The notes: a model not told the origin generated them from the letters alone. Positions 32,562 through 40,248 are shown, counted from the first letter of the stretch. The stretch is DNA of 54,179 nt from DAOUGC01 sp034429695 (GCA_034429695.1 DAOUGC010000193.1:1-54179); one strand, 5' to 3'. Translations and numbers: made by a program.

Positions 32562-33422
32562 ATGTCATGGAATCTGGCTGGAACTCACGCACAGGAAGGC
32601 GACCTGGCACAACTTGTCGGGTTAAAGCACAAATACTTCTTGATTACACTCAAGGCGGGTGGCACATTACACACCCATCGGGGCATGGTCAATCATGATG
32701 ATTTGATCGGCAAACCGTGGGGAAGCCAGGTGTCCAGCCATCAGGGCAGCCCGTTTTTCCTGCTGCAACCATCCCTGGCAGACTTGTTGCGCGATACCCC
32801 GCGGAATACGCAAATTCTGTATCCCAAAGAGATCGGATATGCATTATTGCGATTGGGGATTGGCCCCGGGGTTCACGTGTTGGAAGCCGGTACGGGTTCT
32901 GGCGCGCTCACGACTGCCCTGGCATTCTCGGTTGGCAAGGAAGGACGCGTCACCAGTTATGAGGCGCGCCCTGAAATGCAGTTGCTGGCAATCAAAAACC
33001 TGACCCGCCTGGGACTGGTGGACCGCGTAAACTTCAAGTTGCGAAATATTGAAGAAGGCTTCGACGAAACCGGAGTGGATGCGTTATTTCTGGATGTGCC
33101 CAATCCATATGACTATATAGGCCAGGTAAAAGGTGCGCTGAAGGCAGGTGGGTTTTTTGGGTGCATCCTGCCGACCACCAATCAGGTGTCCAAATTGTTG
33201 TTTGCCCTGCGCGAACACCGTTTTGCGTTCACCGAGGTGTGCGAGATCATGTTGCGGTTTTACAAGGCTGAACCGGATCGCCTTCGCCCAACCGACCGTA
33301 TGATTGCGCACACGGGCTTCCTGATCTTTTCCAGACCACTGGTGGTGGAACCGCTGGGTGAAACACAGGCAGATGAGATTGTTTCAGACCTTTTTGTGGC
33401 CGGAGATGCAGACGACCGGTAA
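32562..33422 (+). CDS. trmI: tRNA (adenine58-N1)-methyltransferase
   Basis: A 286-residue TrmI/GCD14-family enzyme that methylates A58 in the tRNA T-loop. An N-terminal beta-domain (about 1-80) precedes the Rossmann fold: SAM motif EAGTGSGALT, an acidic residue in YEARPE, and motif IV FLDVPNPYDY. The C-terminal RPTDRMIAHTGFLIF is diagnostic of the family. Members are tetrameric, and the modification stabilises tRNA. The start at 32562 follows AAGGAAG. It lies 21 bases after the peptidase gene and 17 bases before the NUDIX gene. Confidence 0.92.
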   Translation: MSWNLAGTHAQEGDLAQLVGLKHKYFLITLKAGGTLHTHRGMVNHDDLIGKPWGSQVSSHQGSPFFLLQPSLADLLRDTPRNTQILYPKEIGYALLRLGIGPGVHVLEAGTGSGALTTALAFSVGKEGRVTSYEARPEMQLLAIKNLTRLGLVDRVNFKLRNIEEGFDETGVDALFLDVPNPYDYIGQVKGALKAGGFFGCILPTTNQVSKLLFALREHRFAFTEVCEIMLRFYKAEPDRLRPTDRMIAHTGFLIFSRPLVVEPLGETQADEIVSDLFVAGDADDR

Positions 33423-33439
33423 TGCAATGATTGGATGTT

Positions 33440-34033
33440 ATGTTGACGAATTGCCGCCTCACGGCTGATGAAATTCAGGAAATGCTAAACCGGCGGGATA
33501 GAAAAGCCAACGCTGTCTCTCCCGAACTGCGCAGGGCATCGGTCTTGATCCCGTTGCTATGTGTAGACGGTGAATGGCATGTCCTATATACCCATCGGAC
33601 AGAGATGGTGTTGAGCCATAAGGGACAGGTGGCATTCCCCGGTGGGACAATGGACCCTGAAGATTTGAACGCAGAGGCAACCGCCCTGCGCGAGGCTCAG
33701 GAAGAGATTGGGTTGAACCCTGCCAATGTCCGTATCCTTGGCAGTCTGGATGAATATTCAACCATTTCTTATTACCGCATTACCCCGGTGGTGGCGCACA
33801 TTCTGAATCCATTTGATTACATCCTGTCTGAGGATGAGGTGATGCGGGTTTTCACCGTGCCGTTGATGTGGCTGGCGGACCGCAGTCACTGGGAAGTGCG
33901 CCCATTTTTGCGCCCTTCCGGACAAATGGAGCCGGTGGTTTACTTCCAACAGTATGATGGTGAATTGGTGTGGGGGATAACGGCGCGCATTACACTGGAA
34001 TTTCTAAAAGCAATTGGGTTGTATCATGAGTAA
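33440..34033 (+). CDS. NUDIX hydrolase, CoA pyrophosphatase type
   Basis: A 197-residue NUDIX protein. The NUDIX box is REAQEEIGL, preceded by GQVAFPGGTMDPEDLNAEAT, which carries the extra UPF0035 signature of CoA pyrophosphatases (NudL/YeaB type). Such enzymes split CoA or acyl-CoA into 3-prime,5-prime-ADP and phosphopantetheine. I chose the ATG at 33440; an in-frame TTG at 33431 is possible, and neither has a strong ribosome-binding site. It ends at a bidirectional terminator. Confidence 0.88.
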   Translation: MLTNCRLTADEIQEMLNRRDRKANAVSPELRRASVLIPLLCVDGEWHVLYTHRTEMVLSHKGQVAFPGGTMDPEDLNAEATALREAQEEIGLNPANVRILGSLDEYSTISYYRITPVVAHILNPFDYILSEDEVMRVFTVPLMWLADRSHWEVRPFLRPSGQMEPVVYFQQYDGELVWGITARITLEFLKAIGLYHE

Positions 34034-34071
34034 AAACAAGACGGTGGTCAATCAACCACCGTCTTGTTTTT
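34032..34071. terminator. Bidirectional intrinsic terminator between NUDIX and recT-like genes
   Basis: A perfect 17-base-pair stem (34032-34048 with 34055-34071), A-rich at its left base and T-rich at its right base, with a 6-base loop. It overlaps the NUDIX stop codon. Confidence 0.9.
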
Positions 34072-34090
34072 GGTTTCTCAACCATCCGGA

Positions 34091-35092
34091 CTATTCATCC
34101 TGCGCGGGTTGTTCATCCATTGATTCCTGGTTCTCCTGCAGGGCTGCAAGGATGGTCTCTGCTTCGATACGAGCCTCAGCGCAAGGCTGCCATGCATCAT
34201 CTTCGAAGGTGGGTTTGAGCAATCGTTGCAGTGCGATGATCTCGGCTTCGTTCATTTCACCCAGAGCAGTGGCGCCGGTCAACCATTGTACAAAGCGGGT
34301 CGCCTGTTCAGGATCGGGCAGCAGATTGGCCAGAGTGCTTGAGACAATGTCAAAATCATCTGCACCGAGCACCATGCCGCGCGACTCAATGGTGTTTACA
34401 GCGCGGTTAAAGTTGGTTCGCAAATCAGCCATGGTAAAGGGGCGCTGTCCTGAAGAGCGATCCGGCTTGCCACTGGCATCCACGTGGGCGGGGTTGTCTG
34501 CCTGCAGCATTTCTTCAGTGGTGTACAGACCGCTTAGCTCGTGCGGAAAGGCGCGACGCAAGGCCAGCGCTTCGGCGCATTTGGCAAGCATACCGGCGGG
34601 GTCGTTCTTCCAACGGTTGACCGGTTCACCATGCGCGTTGGTTTGAACATAACTTTTAAACAGTGCGGTGGCATACAGCGGCTGATTGAAGTCGTGACGC
34701 ATGACGCCCACCCGCGCCGCAGCCGGGGCTTCATCTGAAAGCCAGACTTCCTTCCACTCACCATCCGGTCCGCACCACCATGGACCCACCTGTCCGGCGT
34801 ATTTGTGGGTGCGGTCAGCGATCAGGCGAAAGCCATCGATTGACACCTGGATCACCTGCTGCTCTTCATACTGGCGGGAGAGACTATTCCATTGCTTGCG
34901 ACGGACCGAGTAAATTTGACGGGCAAACGGATCAAGACCGGTGCGCCGGCATTGCTCGACAAACAACGCCAGTTCATCTTCACTGGCTCCGCGTGCAATG
35001 GTGCGCCGCAGCAGTTCGATCTTTTCTCCATCCAGAATGATGCCGGTCTGGGTGGGGTAGTCAGCGACAAGTAAAGTTTGTTGGGTATCCAT
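34091..35092 (-). CDS. RecT/Bet-family single-strand annealing recombinase
   Basis: A 333-residue protein of the phage recombination RecT/Redbeta (Bet) superfamily. It matches in the region FARQIYSVRR, then VSIDGFRLIADRT, and in the diagnostic C-terminal part of the core (RWKNDPAGMLAKCAEALALR, FPHELSGLYTTEEM). These proteins anneal complementary single strands, normally with a phage exonuclease. No exonuclease, SSB or other phage gene is nearby. The ATG at 35090-35092 (AAGG upstream) is the likely start; the frame extends 17 codons further. The last 70 residues are acidic. It has its own promoter with a palindrome and converges on the NUDIX gene. Confidence 0.85.
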   Translation of the reverse strand: MDTQQTLLVADYPTQTGIILDGEKIELLRRTIARGASEDELALFVEQCRRTGLDPFARQIYSVRRKQWNSLSRQYEEQQVIQVSIDGFRLIADRTHKYAGQVGPWWCGPDGEWKEVWLSDEAPAAARVGVMRHDFNQPLYATALFKSYVQTNAHGEPVNRWKNDPAGMLAKCAEALALRRAFPHELSGLYTTEEMLQADNPAHVDASGKPDRSSGQRPFTMADLRTNFNRAVNTIESRGMVLGADDFDIVSSTLANLLPDPEQATRFVQWLTGATALGEMNEAEIIALQRLLKPTFEDDAWQPCAEARIEAETILAALQENQESMDEQPAQDE

Positions 35093-35170
35093 ATCCTTAA
35101 CCTTTAACGTGGCACACAATAATACGAGTAAGATATGGTTCAAGATGAGGGTTTGTTGCCCGCGTCACAC

Positions 35171-35215
35171 TTGACCAATATGGTCAATAATAGCACAGAT
35201 ATTCTATTTTGTAAA
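35171..35215 (-). promoter_or_regulatory. recT-like gene promoter with palindromic operator over the start site
   Basis: On the minus strand TTTACA (35210-35215), a 17-base spacer and TATTAT (35187-35192). Immediately downstream lies TTGACCATATTGGTCAA (35171-35187), a perfect 7-3-7 palindrome covering the predicted +1. This position is typical for a repressor. The half-site TTGACCA resembles the RutR half-site of E. coli but with a three-base rather than two-base spacer. The regulator is unknown. Confidence 0.7.
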
Positions 35216-35235
35216 GGGGATATGGTGGAAAAAGA

Positions 35236-35264
35236 AAACAGGCGGAAGGAAATTCCGCCTGTTT
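35236..35264 (-). terminator. Intrinsic terminator after rplY
   Basis: A 12-base-pair stem (35236-35247 with 35253-35264) and 5-base loop. It is followed on the minus strand by TTTTCTTTTTC. It isolates rplY from the recT-like gene. Confidence 0.88.
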
Positions 35265-35288
35265 GATAACCGATCATGAGCGAGGGAT

Positions 35289-35930
35289 TTAGTCCTCGTC
35301 TTCTTCGTCCTTCTTTCCGCGCTCGATAACTTCCGGCTCAATCATACCGCCTTCGCCTTCAACAGCCTCAACTTCTTCGGTGCTGCCGGTGACGATGACA
35401 ATCATCTCTTCGGGTTCAGCAAGCACTTCGACCTTGGCGGGAAGCTCAAGATCGCGAACGTAAATGCCATCACCAATGTTCTCAAGTCCGGCGATGGAAA
35501 CAACAAAACGTTGGGGCAGATCATTGGGCAGACATTCCACTTCGATGGTGGTCAGACCGGTCACGATCACACCGTTGAGGGACTTCACAGCGGGTGAAAC
35601 GCCGTGCAGTTCGACGGGGACGCTGGCGCGAATCTTCTCGGTGAGGGAGACAACCAGGAAATCGATGTGGGTGAACACATTGCGGATGTAATCGCGTTGT
35701 TTTTCACGCACCAGGGCAGCGTGCTCGGCGCCATCCAGGACAATGGTCACCAGGCTGGAACCGGTGACAGCGTTCAAAACCTTGGTGGCAGAGCGCAGGT
35801 CGAGCACGATGGGGGTGGAGGGGAACTTGTGCCCGTACATCACGGCGGGCAGTTTACCTTCGCGGCGAAGAACGCCAACTTTTTTGCCGGTCACTTCGCG
35901 GCGGGTGGCTTGCAGGATGTTTTTATCCAT
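35289..35930 (-). CDS. rplY: Large ribosomal subunit protein bL25, CTC form
   Basis: A 213-residue CTC-type bL25, which binds loop E of 5S rRNA. The N-terminal domain has REVTGKKVGVLRREGKLPAVMYG, broken here as TGKKVGVLRREGKLPAVMYG, and the IDFLVV strand. The C-terminal TL5/CTC beta domain follows (VPVELHGVSPAVK; VECLPNDLPQRFVV). A 30-residue tail is highly acidic. AAGGA precedes the ATG by seven bases. It has a strong promoter at 36051-36079, an unusually long structured leader of about 115 bases, and its own terminator. Confidence 0.94.
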   Translation of the reverse strand: MDKNILQATRREVTGKKVGVLRREGKLPAVMYGHKFPSTPIVLDLRSATKVLNAVTGSSLVTIVLDGAEHAALVREKQRDYIRNVFTHIDFLVVSLTEKIRASVPVELHGVSPAVKSLNGVIVTGLTTIEVECLPNDLPQRFVVSIAGLENIGDGIYVRDLELPAKVEVLAEPEEMIVIVTGSTEEVEAVEGEGGMIEPEVIERGKKDEEDED

Positions 35931-36044
35931 TTGATTTTCCTTCGAGCGCCTCTCACCTCGTTGCCGAGATTACCCTCGCTCTGGGGTCGGTACGAATACC
36001 GGAGAGCTGAATAAGATGTTGCGATCCTCCAGTGAGGACCACGA
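35931..36044 (-). promoter_or_regulatory. Structured 5-prime leader of rplY, candidate ribosomal-protein leader
   Basis: Three hairpins can be drawn in the predicted rplY leader on the minus strand. One is a 7-bp stem 36034-36040/36023-36029 with a four-base loop. The second is a two-part stem in which 36003-36007 pairs with 35978-35982 and the inner CGGTA/TACCG (35997-36001 with 35988-35992) closes a UUCG tetraloop. The third is CTCG/CGAG (35965-35968 with 35957-35960) closing a GCAA tetraloop. Two super-stable tetraloops in about 50 bases suggest a real RNA structure. Whether bL25 binds it is unknown. Confidence 0.5.
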
Positions 36045-36050
36045 GGACGA

Positions 36051-36079
36051 ATTTTATCCGAGATGACCTGATCGGTCAA
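36051..36079 (-). promoter_or_regulatory. Sigma-70-type promoter for rplY
   Basis: On the minus strand TTGACC (36074-36079), a 17-base spacer and TAAAAT (36051-36056). It lies directly after the sdhD-like stop codon, so rplY is transcribed separately from the glpK operon, although read-through is possible because no terminator is visible between them. Confidence 0.75.
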
Positions 36080-36094
36080 GCCGGATCTGGTATC

Positions 36095-36460
36095 TCATCC
36101 CCGGCTTACCAGGGTGAGCACCAACCAGATGCCGTATACGATGGACGCACCCCCAATGAAGATCAGCGCAGGGTCAATCAATTTCATCAATGAACGGGAT
36201 GGATGCAGATCGAGCAGGATGCTGCGCATGCCGATCAATGCGTGCGAAACAACCACGATCAAAAACAGGATCTCCATTGCGGGGATGATCGGGTTTTGAT
36301 AATACTGGATGACATCGGCATAGGTAAGCAAGCCTCCTGGTGCAACCAGATGATTTACCACCAGGTGTATACCCAGCACGATGATCACGACAGCGCCGCT
36401 GAGGATCTTGATCAGCCATAGCAGGTAATTTTCACGGGGTTGGGGATGGGTGGTTTCCAT
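36095..36460 (-). CDS. SdhD-like cytochrome b membrane anchor of the glycerol-3-phosphate operon
   Basis: A 121-residue membrane protein with three predicted helices (about 15-38, 57-82 and 95-117), the pattern of a succinate dehydrogenase small anchor. His73 in VVSHALIGMRS lies where E. coli SdhD has its heme b ligand His71. I chose the ATG at 36460, which has GGAG five bases before it; a GTG at 36466 overlapping the sdhC stop is the alternative. It is the last of five coupled genes, glpK-glpA-sdhB-sdhC-sdhD-like, and should help hold the heme and quinone site of the complex. Confidence 0.82.
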   Translation of the reverse strand: METTHPQPRENYLLWLIKILSGAVVIIVLGIHLVVNHLVAPGGLLTYADVIQYYQNPIIPAMEILFLIVVVSHALIGMRSILLDLHPSRSLMKLIDPALIFIGGASIVYGIWLVLTLVSRG

Positions 36461-36462
36461 GC

Positions 36463-36849
36463 TCACTCCATGATGAACATGCGATAGGCGAAATAGGCGA
36501 TGCCAAGACCCGCAGCCAGCATCAATGTAATGAACAGCGGTTTCTGGGCTCGTACACCAACTCCCATGCCGGTCATGCCAACGCGAATGCCGTTCAAGCC
36601 GTGAATGACGCCACCCGCAATCACCAGCAGTTCGCCGATTTTCACCAGCGGGGTCTTTGCCAGTGCGACAAACTGGTCATAAGCCTGGGGTCCTTGAGCC
36701 AGTTTGCCAAGTACCACCAGATGCATGAACAGGTATAGCACCAGTCCCAACGCGGTGATGCGATTTAGGATGAAACCCAGTTTACCCAAGCCGTGATGTC
36801 GGGGGTCAAACCAGGAAAAGAAGTTGCGGGGTGAAGGTGATGAGTTCAT
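36463..36849 (-). CDS. SdhC-like cytochrome b556 subunit of the glycerol-3-phosphate operon
   Basis: A 128-residue protein with three predicted membrane helices and the SdhC signature: HHGLGK near the N-terminus and IHGLNGIRV, in which His83 corresponds to the heme ligand His84 of E. coli SdhC. His43 (LFMHLVV) is a second candidate ligand. The ATG overlaps the stop of the iron-sulfur gene by four bases (ATGA). With the SdhD-like protein it would form the quinone-reducing membrane domain. No SdhA homolog is in the window; the flavoprotein gene upstream is of GlpA type. Confidence 0.86.
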   Translation of the reverse strand: MNSSPSPRNFFSWFDPRHHGLGKLGFILNRITALGLVLYLFMHLVVLGKLAQGPQAYDQFVALAKTPLVKIGELLVIAGGVIHGLNGIRVGMTGMGVGVRAQKPLFITLMLAAGLGIAYFAYRMFIME

Positions 36850-37595
36850 GAGACATCGTCCGTGGAACGATCTGATTTTCGCCCGAATAACTGCTGAAAT
36901 TTGAAGCTGATGATTGAGCGCCGCAGAGTCATGATGCGATGAGCCGGGTCAACGTTGGAAGGGCAGACCGCGGAACATTCAAAAGCGGAGTGACAGCGCC
37001 AAGCGCCATTGGCTGAATCGGCGCAGGTGAGCAATCGAAGCTCACCGGACTTCGCGTAGTCATGTTGGATGGCGGCAAGCACCGCAGGACCCAGATATCC
37101 CTCACTGGTGGCTGCCGGTGGACAGGCACTGATGCACAGGCCGCATTCAATGCAATCCACCAGACGTTCGGCTTCCGCCTGATCGGGTGGTTCTTCATAC
37201 GGCAGGCGCGCGTCGGCATTCCCTGCCACCTGGGAAAAGCCCACTGATTGCATCTTTCGGTAAAAATCGCCCATGTCAACCACCAGATCAGCCACCACGG
37301 GGAAGTTGCGCAACGGGTCCACGCGCAAATGACCACCGTCTTTCACCACCGAACGCAGCGGGGTGATGCAGGTGAGTTTCTCCACACCGTTGACCAACAT
37401 TCCACAGGCTCCGCAGGTGGAGTGGTGACAGGCGTGACGGAAACAAAGAGATCGATCATGATGCGCCCAGACACGTTCCACCACATCCAGAACGTACTCA
37501 TCCGGGTTCACTTCCAAGGTGAAGGTTTGATCGCGGCGTTTTTCAGAAGGCGAACCGCGGGCAATGGTCAGGTGGATGGTCCACTTTTCGGTCAT
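36846..37595 (-). CDS. SdhB/FrdB-like iron-sulfur subunit of the glycerol-3-phosphate operon
   Basis: A 249-residue protein with the full set of succinate dehydrogenase iron-sulfur clusters. The [2Fe-2S] ligands are C56, C61, C64 and C76 in a plant-type ferredoxin domain. The [4Fe-4S] motif CIECGLCISACP covers C148-C158, and the [3Fe-4S] set is C201, C207 and C211 in CHSAFECSAVCP. It would carry electrons from the flavin to the membrane quinone. The ATG overlaps the glpA-like stop by four bases, and its own stop overlaps the sdhC-like start by four. The usual partner SdhA is absent, so the flavoprotein partner is most likely the GlpA-like protein. Confidence 0.9.
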   Translation of the reverse strand: MTEKWTIHLTIARGSPSEKRRDQTFTLEVNPDEYVLDVVERVWAHHDRSLCFRHACHHSTCGACGMLVNGVEKLTCITPLRSVVKDGGHLRVDPLRNFPVVADLVVDMGDFYRKMQSVGFSQVAGNADARLPYEEPPDQAEAERLVDCIECGLCISACPPAATSEGYLGPAVLAAIQHDYAKSGELRLLTCADSANGAWRCHSAFECSAVCPSNVDPAHRIMTLRRSIISFKFQQLFGRKSDRSTDDVS

Positions 37596-38752
37596 CGGTA
37601 ATACTCCCGATATGGGATGAGTTCAACCTCACGGGTAACGCACGGGGCGGAAATGCCCAGCCGGGCACAGACCACATCAGCGGTGCTTTCAGCCATGGCA
37701 CGACAGGTGGTGGCTTTTCCGCCGGTGATGGTCACCAGCCCGGGGATGCCATTTTCGGCATGGTCGTAACACTTGAAGGTGCGCGAGAGGCTGCGAGCTT
37801 CCACGGATGAACCGATCAAAGGCCGCGCCGAGGTCCATACGCCACGCTGGTGGGTTGATGCAACCGCCGGAACCAGCTCGCAGGCGGCTTTAAACATCGC
37901 CTGGATTTGATCGGGTTCGTTTGGCAGATAGTCCGGGTTTTCGACCACATACGAGGTGGTGCCAATTAATACCATGCGGCGTTGGGGAACGAGGATGTCA
38001 CCATCCCCGGGGGGCGCCAGCCGGTTGATCACGCGTTGGGTGAGGCGCTGGTCGTAAGCTACCATGATGCCCGGTGTGGGGATGACCGGAACCGCCGCAT
38101 GTGCCATGTCAGCGATTTCACCAGCCCACGCACCGGTGGCATTGATCACGATGTCCGCCCTGGCTTCAAATTCCCGGTTTCCGGTGCGCTGCCACACGCG
38201 CACACCCGATACCTTGCCCTGACCATCCATGATCAGGGATTTGACCTGGTGATAGGCGAAAAAAGACGCTCCATTCCGTTTAGCAGTGGCGGCAAATGCC
38301 AGCGCCAACCGCAGAGGGTCAAACGCTCCATCGGGGACGGTATAAGCTGACAGCAGCGCATGGTTCAGATGGGGTTCCATTTCCAGTGCCTGAGCGGGGG
38401 TGAGTTCCTCAACCGGAATACCGCATGCCTGTGCGCCGGCCGTGAAAACGGCGGCGTACGCTTGATCTTCTTCTGTAATGGCAACAAATAACCCGCCGTT
38501 GAATTCAATGCACTGTCTGGCGATTTTTCTCAGGATGATGTTTTCCTGAATACACTCAACACCAGCCTCAGGGTCGTTGACACAATAACGACCACCGGAG
38601 TGAAGCAGCCCGTGTGTGCGTCCAGACGTGCCGGAAGAGATCTCGCCGCGTTCAAACACGGTGACGGCAAAACCACGCAGGGCAAGGTCGTGCGCCAGCG
38701 CGCAACCGGTGAATCCTGCGCCGATGATGATTGCGGAAGGTTTGTCAGCCAT
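37592..38752 (-). CDS. GlpA-like FAD-dependent glycerol-3-phosphate dehydrogenase, short form
   Basis: A 386-residue DAO-fold flavoprotein. The FAD motif GAGFTGCALAHDLA (about 11-24) is followed by SGTSGRTHGLLHSGGRY, nearly identical to E. coli GlpA, and by GGLFVAI and a C-terminal VTITGGKATTCRAMAE. It oxidises glycerol-3-phosphate to dihydroxyacetone phosphate. E. coli GlpA (542 residues) carries a C-terminal BFD-like Fe-S domain that is missing here. The start ATG shares a base with the glpK stop (TGATG), and the stop overlaps sdhB-like by four bases. It therefore takes the SdhA position in an SDH-type gene set. Confidence 0.88.
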   Translation of the reverse strand: MADKPSAIIIGAGFTGCALAHDLALRGFAVTVFERGEISSGTSGRTHGLLHSGGRYCVNDPEAGVECIQENIILRKIARQCIEFNGGLFVAITEEDQAYAAVFTAGAQACGIPVEELTPAQALEMEPHLNHALLSAYTVPDGAFDPLRLALAFAATAKRNGASFFAYHQVKSLIMDGQGKVSGVRVWQRTGNREFEARADIVINATGAWAGEIADMAHAAVPVIPTPGIMVAYDQRLTQRVINRLAPPGDGDILVPQRRMVLIGTTSYVVENPDYLPNEPDQIQAMFKAACELVPAVASTHQRGVWTSARPLIGSSVEARSLSRTFKCYDHAENGIPGLVTITGGKATTCRAMAESTADVVCARLGISAPCVTREVELIPYREYYR

Positions 38753-40248
38753 CAATCAACCCAATCCAGCGTTCGGGATACGGCTTTTTTCCAACGGGAG
38801 TACAAATGACTGCGCGTATCTTCAACCATGTCCGGCCGCCATTCCTTGTCCACCTCCCAGTTGGCGCGCAGTTCATCCTGGGTGCGCCAGAAGCCGACCG
38901 CCAATCCGGCAGCGTAAGCGGCCCCAAGAGCAGTGGTTTCTGCTATGGATGGACGCACGACGGGGACATTGAGAATATCTGCCTGGAACTGCATGAGCAA
39001 ATCGTTATGCACCATGCCGCCGTCGACTTTGAGCGTGGTCAGTTTTACGCCCGAGTCCTGCTCCATGGCATCCAGCACTTCGCGGGTCTGGAAGGCGGTT
39101 GCCTCCAGCACAGCCCTGGCGATATGACCCCTGTGGACGTACCGGGTCATGCCAACAATTGCGCCGCGCGCATCTGAGCGCCAGTAAGGGGCAAACAAGC
39201 CTGAAAATGCGGGGACAAAATAGATGCCCCCGTTATCCTCAACGGTGCGAGCGAGTGGTTCAATATCTGAAGATGATTCGATCAGTTTGAGATTGTCCCG
39301 AAGCCACTGAACCAATGCACCTGCAATGGCGATGGAACCTTCCAGACAGTAAACGGTGGGTTGTGAACCAATTTTGTACCCCACTGTGGTGAGCAGCCCG
39401 CATTTTGAGTGGATAATTTCTGCGCCGGTATTCATCAGCATGAAACAGCCGGTTCCGTATGTGTTCTTTGCCTGACCCGGATCAAAACAGGTTTGTCCAA
39501 ACAGGGCTGCATGCTGATCGCCAAGGTCACCGGAGACTGGAATGCCATCCAAACCATCCCGTACCGAGCCGTAGACAGCGGAGGACGGGCGAATATCGGG
39601 CAACATGCTGCGTGGTATGGAGAGCAGATCGAGGATTTGCTGATCCCAATCCAATGTCTGCAGGTTCATCAAAAGCGTACGGGAAGCATTGGTGACGTCG
39701 GTGACGTGGATGCCGCCGCGCGGACCACCGGTAAGGTTCCAGATCAACCATGTATCCATGTTGCCAAATATGGCGTCGCCGCGTTCGGCTGCCTGTTGCA
39801 AACCGGGCACATTATCGAGAAGCCAGCGGATTTTGGGGCCTGAGAAGTACGTTGCGAGCGGCAGACCGGTTTGGGGGCGCAGGCGGTCCTGCCCACCATC
39901 CCGGGCGAGCGCTGAACAAATCGCATCGGTGCGGGTGTCCTGCCAGACAATGGCGTTGTGATACGGTTGCCCTGTATTGCGATCCCACACCAGGGTGGTT
40001 TCGCGTTGATTGGTGATGCCAACGGCAGCCACCTGACGGGGGGCAACCCCGGCTTTGCGCAGCGCGTTTTGGGTGACCTCCTGGGTGCGCTGCCAGATCT
40101 CCAGCGCATCATGCTCAACCCAACCCGGTTTGGGGAAGATCTGTTCATGTTCTTTTTGATCAACACCAACCACCTGACCCGAACGGTTAAACAGGATGCA
40201 ACGGGTGCTCGTGGTTCCCTGGTCAATGGCGGCAATATAATCGGGCAT
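38752..40248 (-). CDS. glpK: Glycerol kinase
   Basis: A 498-residue FGGY-family kinase, full length. It makes sn-glycerol-3-phosphate from glycerol and ATP. Motifs: AIDQGTTSTRCILF at the N-terminus, GDLGDQHAALFGQ, NTYGTGCFMLMNTG, and FSGLFAPYWRSDARG with ALLEATAFQ-like sequence. The ATG at 40246-40248 has GGAGG upstream; a longer open frame to 40419 has no support. It is the first gene of the five-gene operon ending with the SDH-like subunits, and its product is the substrate of the dehydrogenase encoded next. Confidence 0.96.
   Translation of the reverse strand: MPDYIAAIDQGTTSTRCILFNRSGQVVGVDQKEHEQIFPKPGWVEHDALEIWQRTQEVTQNALRKAGVAPRQVAAVGITNQRETTLVWDRNTGQPYHNAIVWQDTRTDAICSALARDGGQDRLRPQTGLPLATYFSGPKIRWLLDNVPGLQQAAERGDAIFGNMDTWLIWNLTGGPRGGIHVTDVTNASRTLLMNLQTLDWDQQILDLLSIPRSMLPDIRPSSAVYGSVRDGLDGIPVSGDLGDQHAALFGQTCFDPGQAKNTYGTGCFMLMNTGAEIIHSKCGLLTTVGYKIGSQPTVYCLEGSIAIAGALVQWLRDNLKLIESSSDIEPLARTVEDNGGIYFVPAFSGLFAPYWRSDARGAIVGMTRYVHRGHIARAVLEATAFQTREVLDAMEQDSGVKLTTLKVDGGMVHNDLLMQFQADILNVPVVRPSIAETTALGAAYAAGLAVGFWRTQDELRANWEVDKEWRPDMVEDTRSHLYSRWKKAVSRTLDWVD

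Noticed and set aside
34091..35092. Prophage around the recT-like gene
   Set aside because: All neighbours are conserved housekeeping genes with ordinary terminators. No integrase, structural gene or attachment-site duplication was seen.
36095..37595. Annotation of the three SDH-like genes as a plain succinate dehydrogenase or fumarate reductase
   Set aside because: There is no SdhA or FrdA flavoprotein in the window. The gene overlapping sdhB-like by four bases encodes a GlpA-type protein, and the operon begins with glycerol kinase. The ordinary call remains possible only if a distant sdhA exists.
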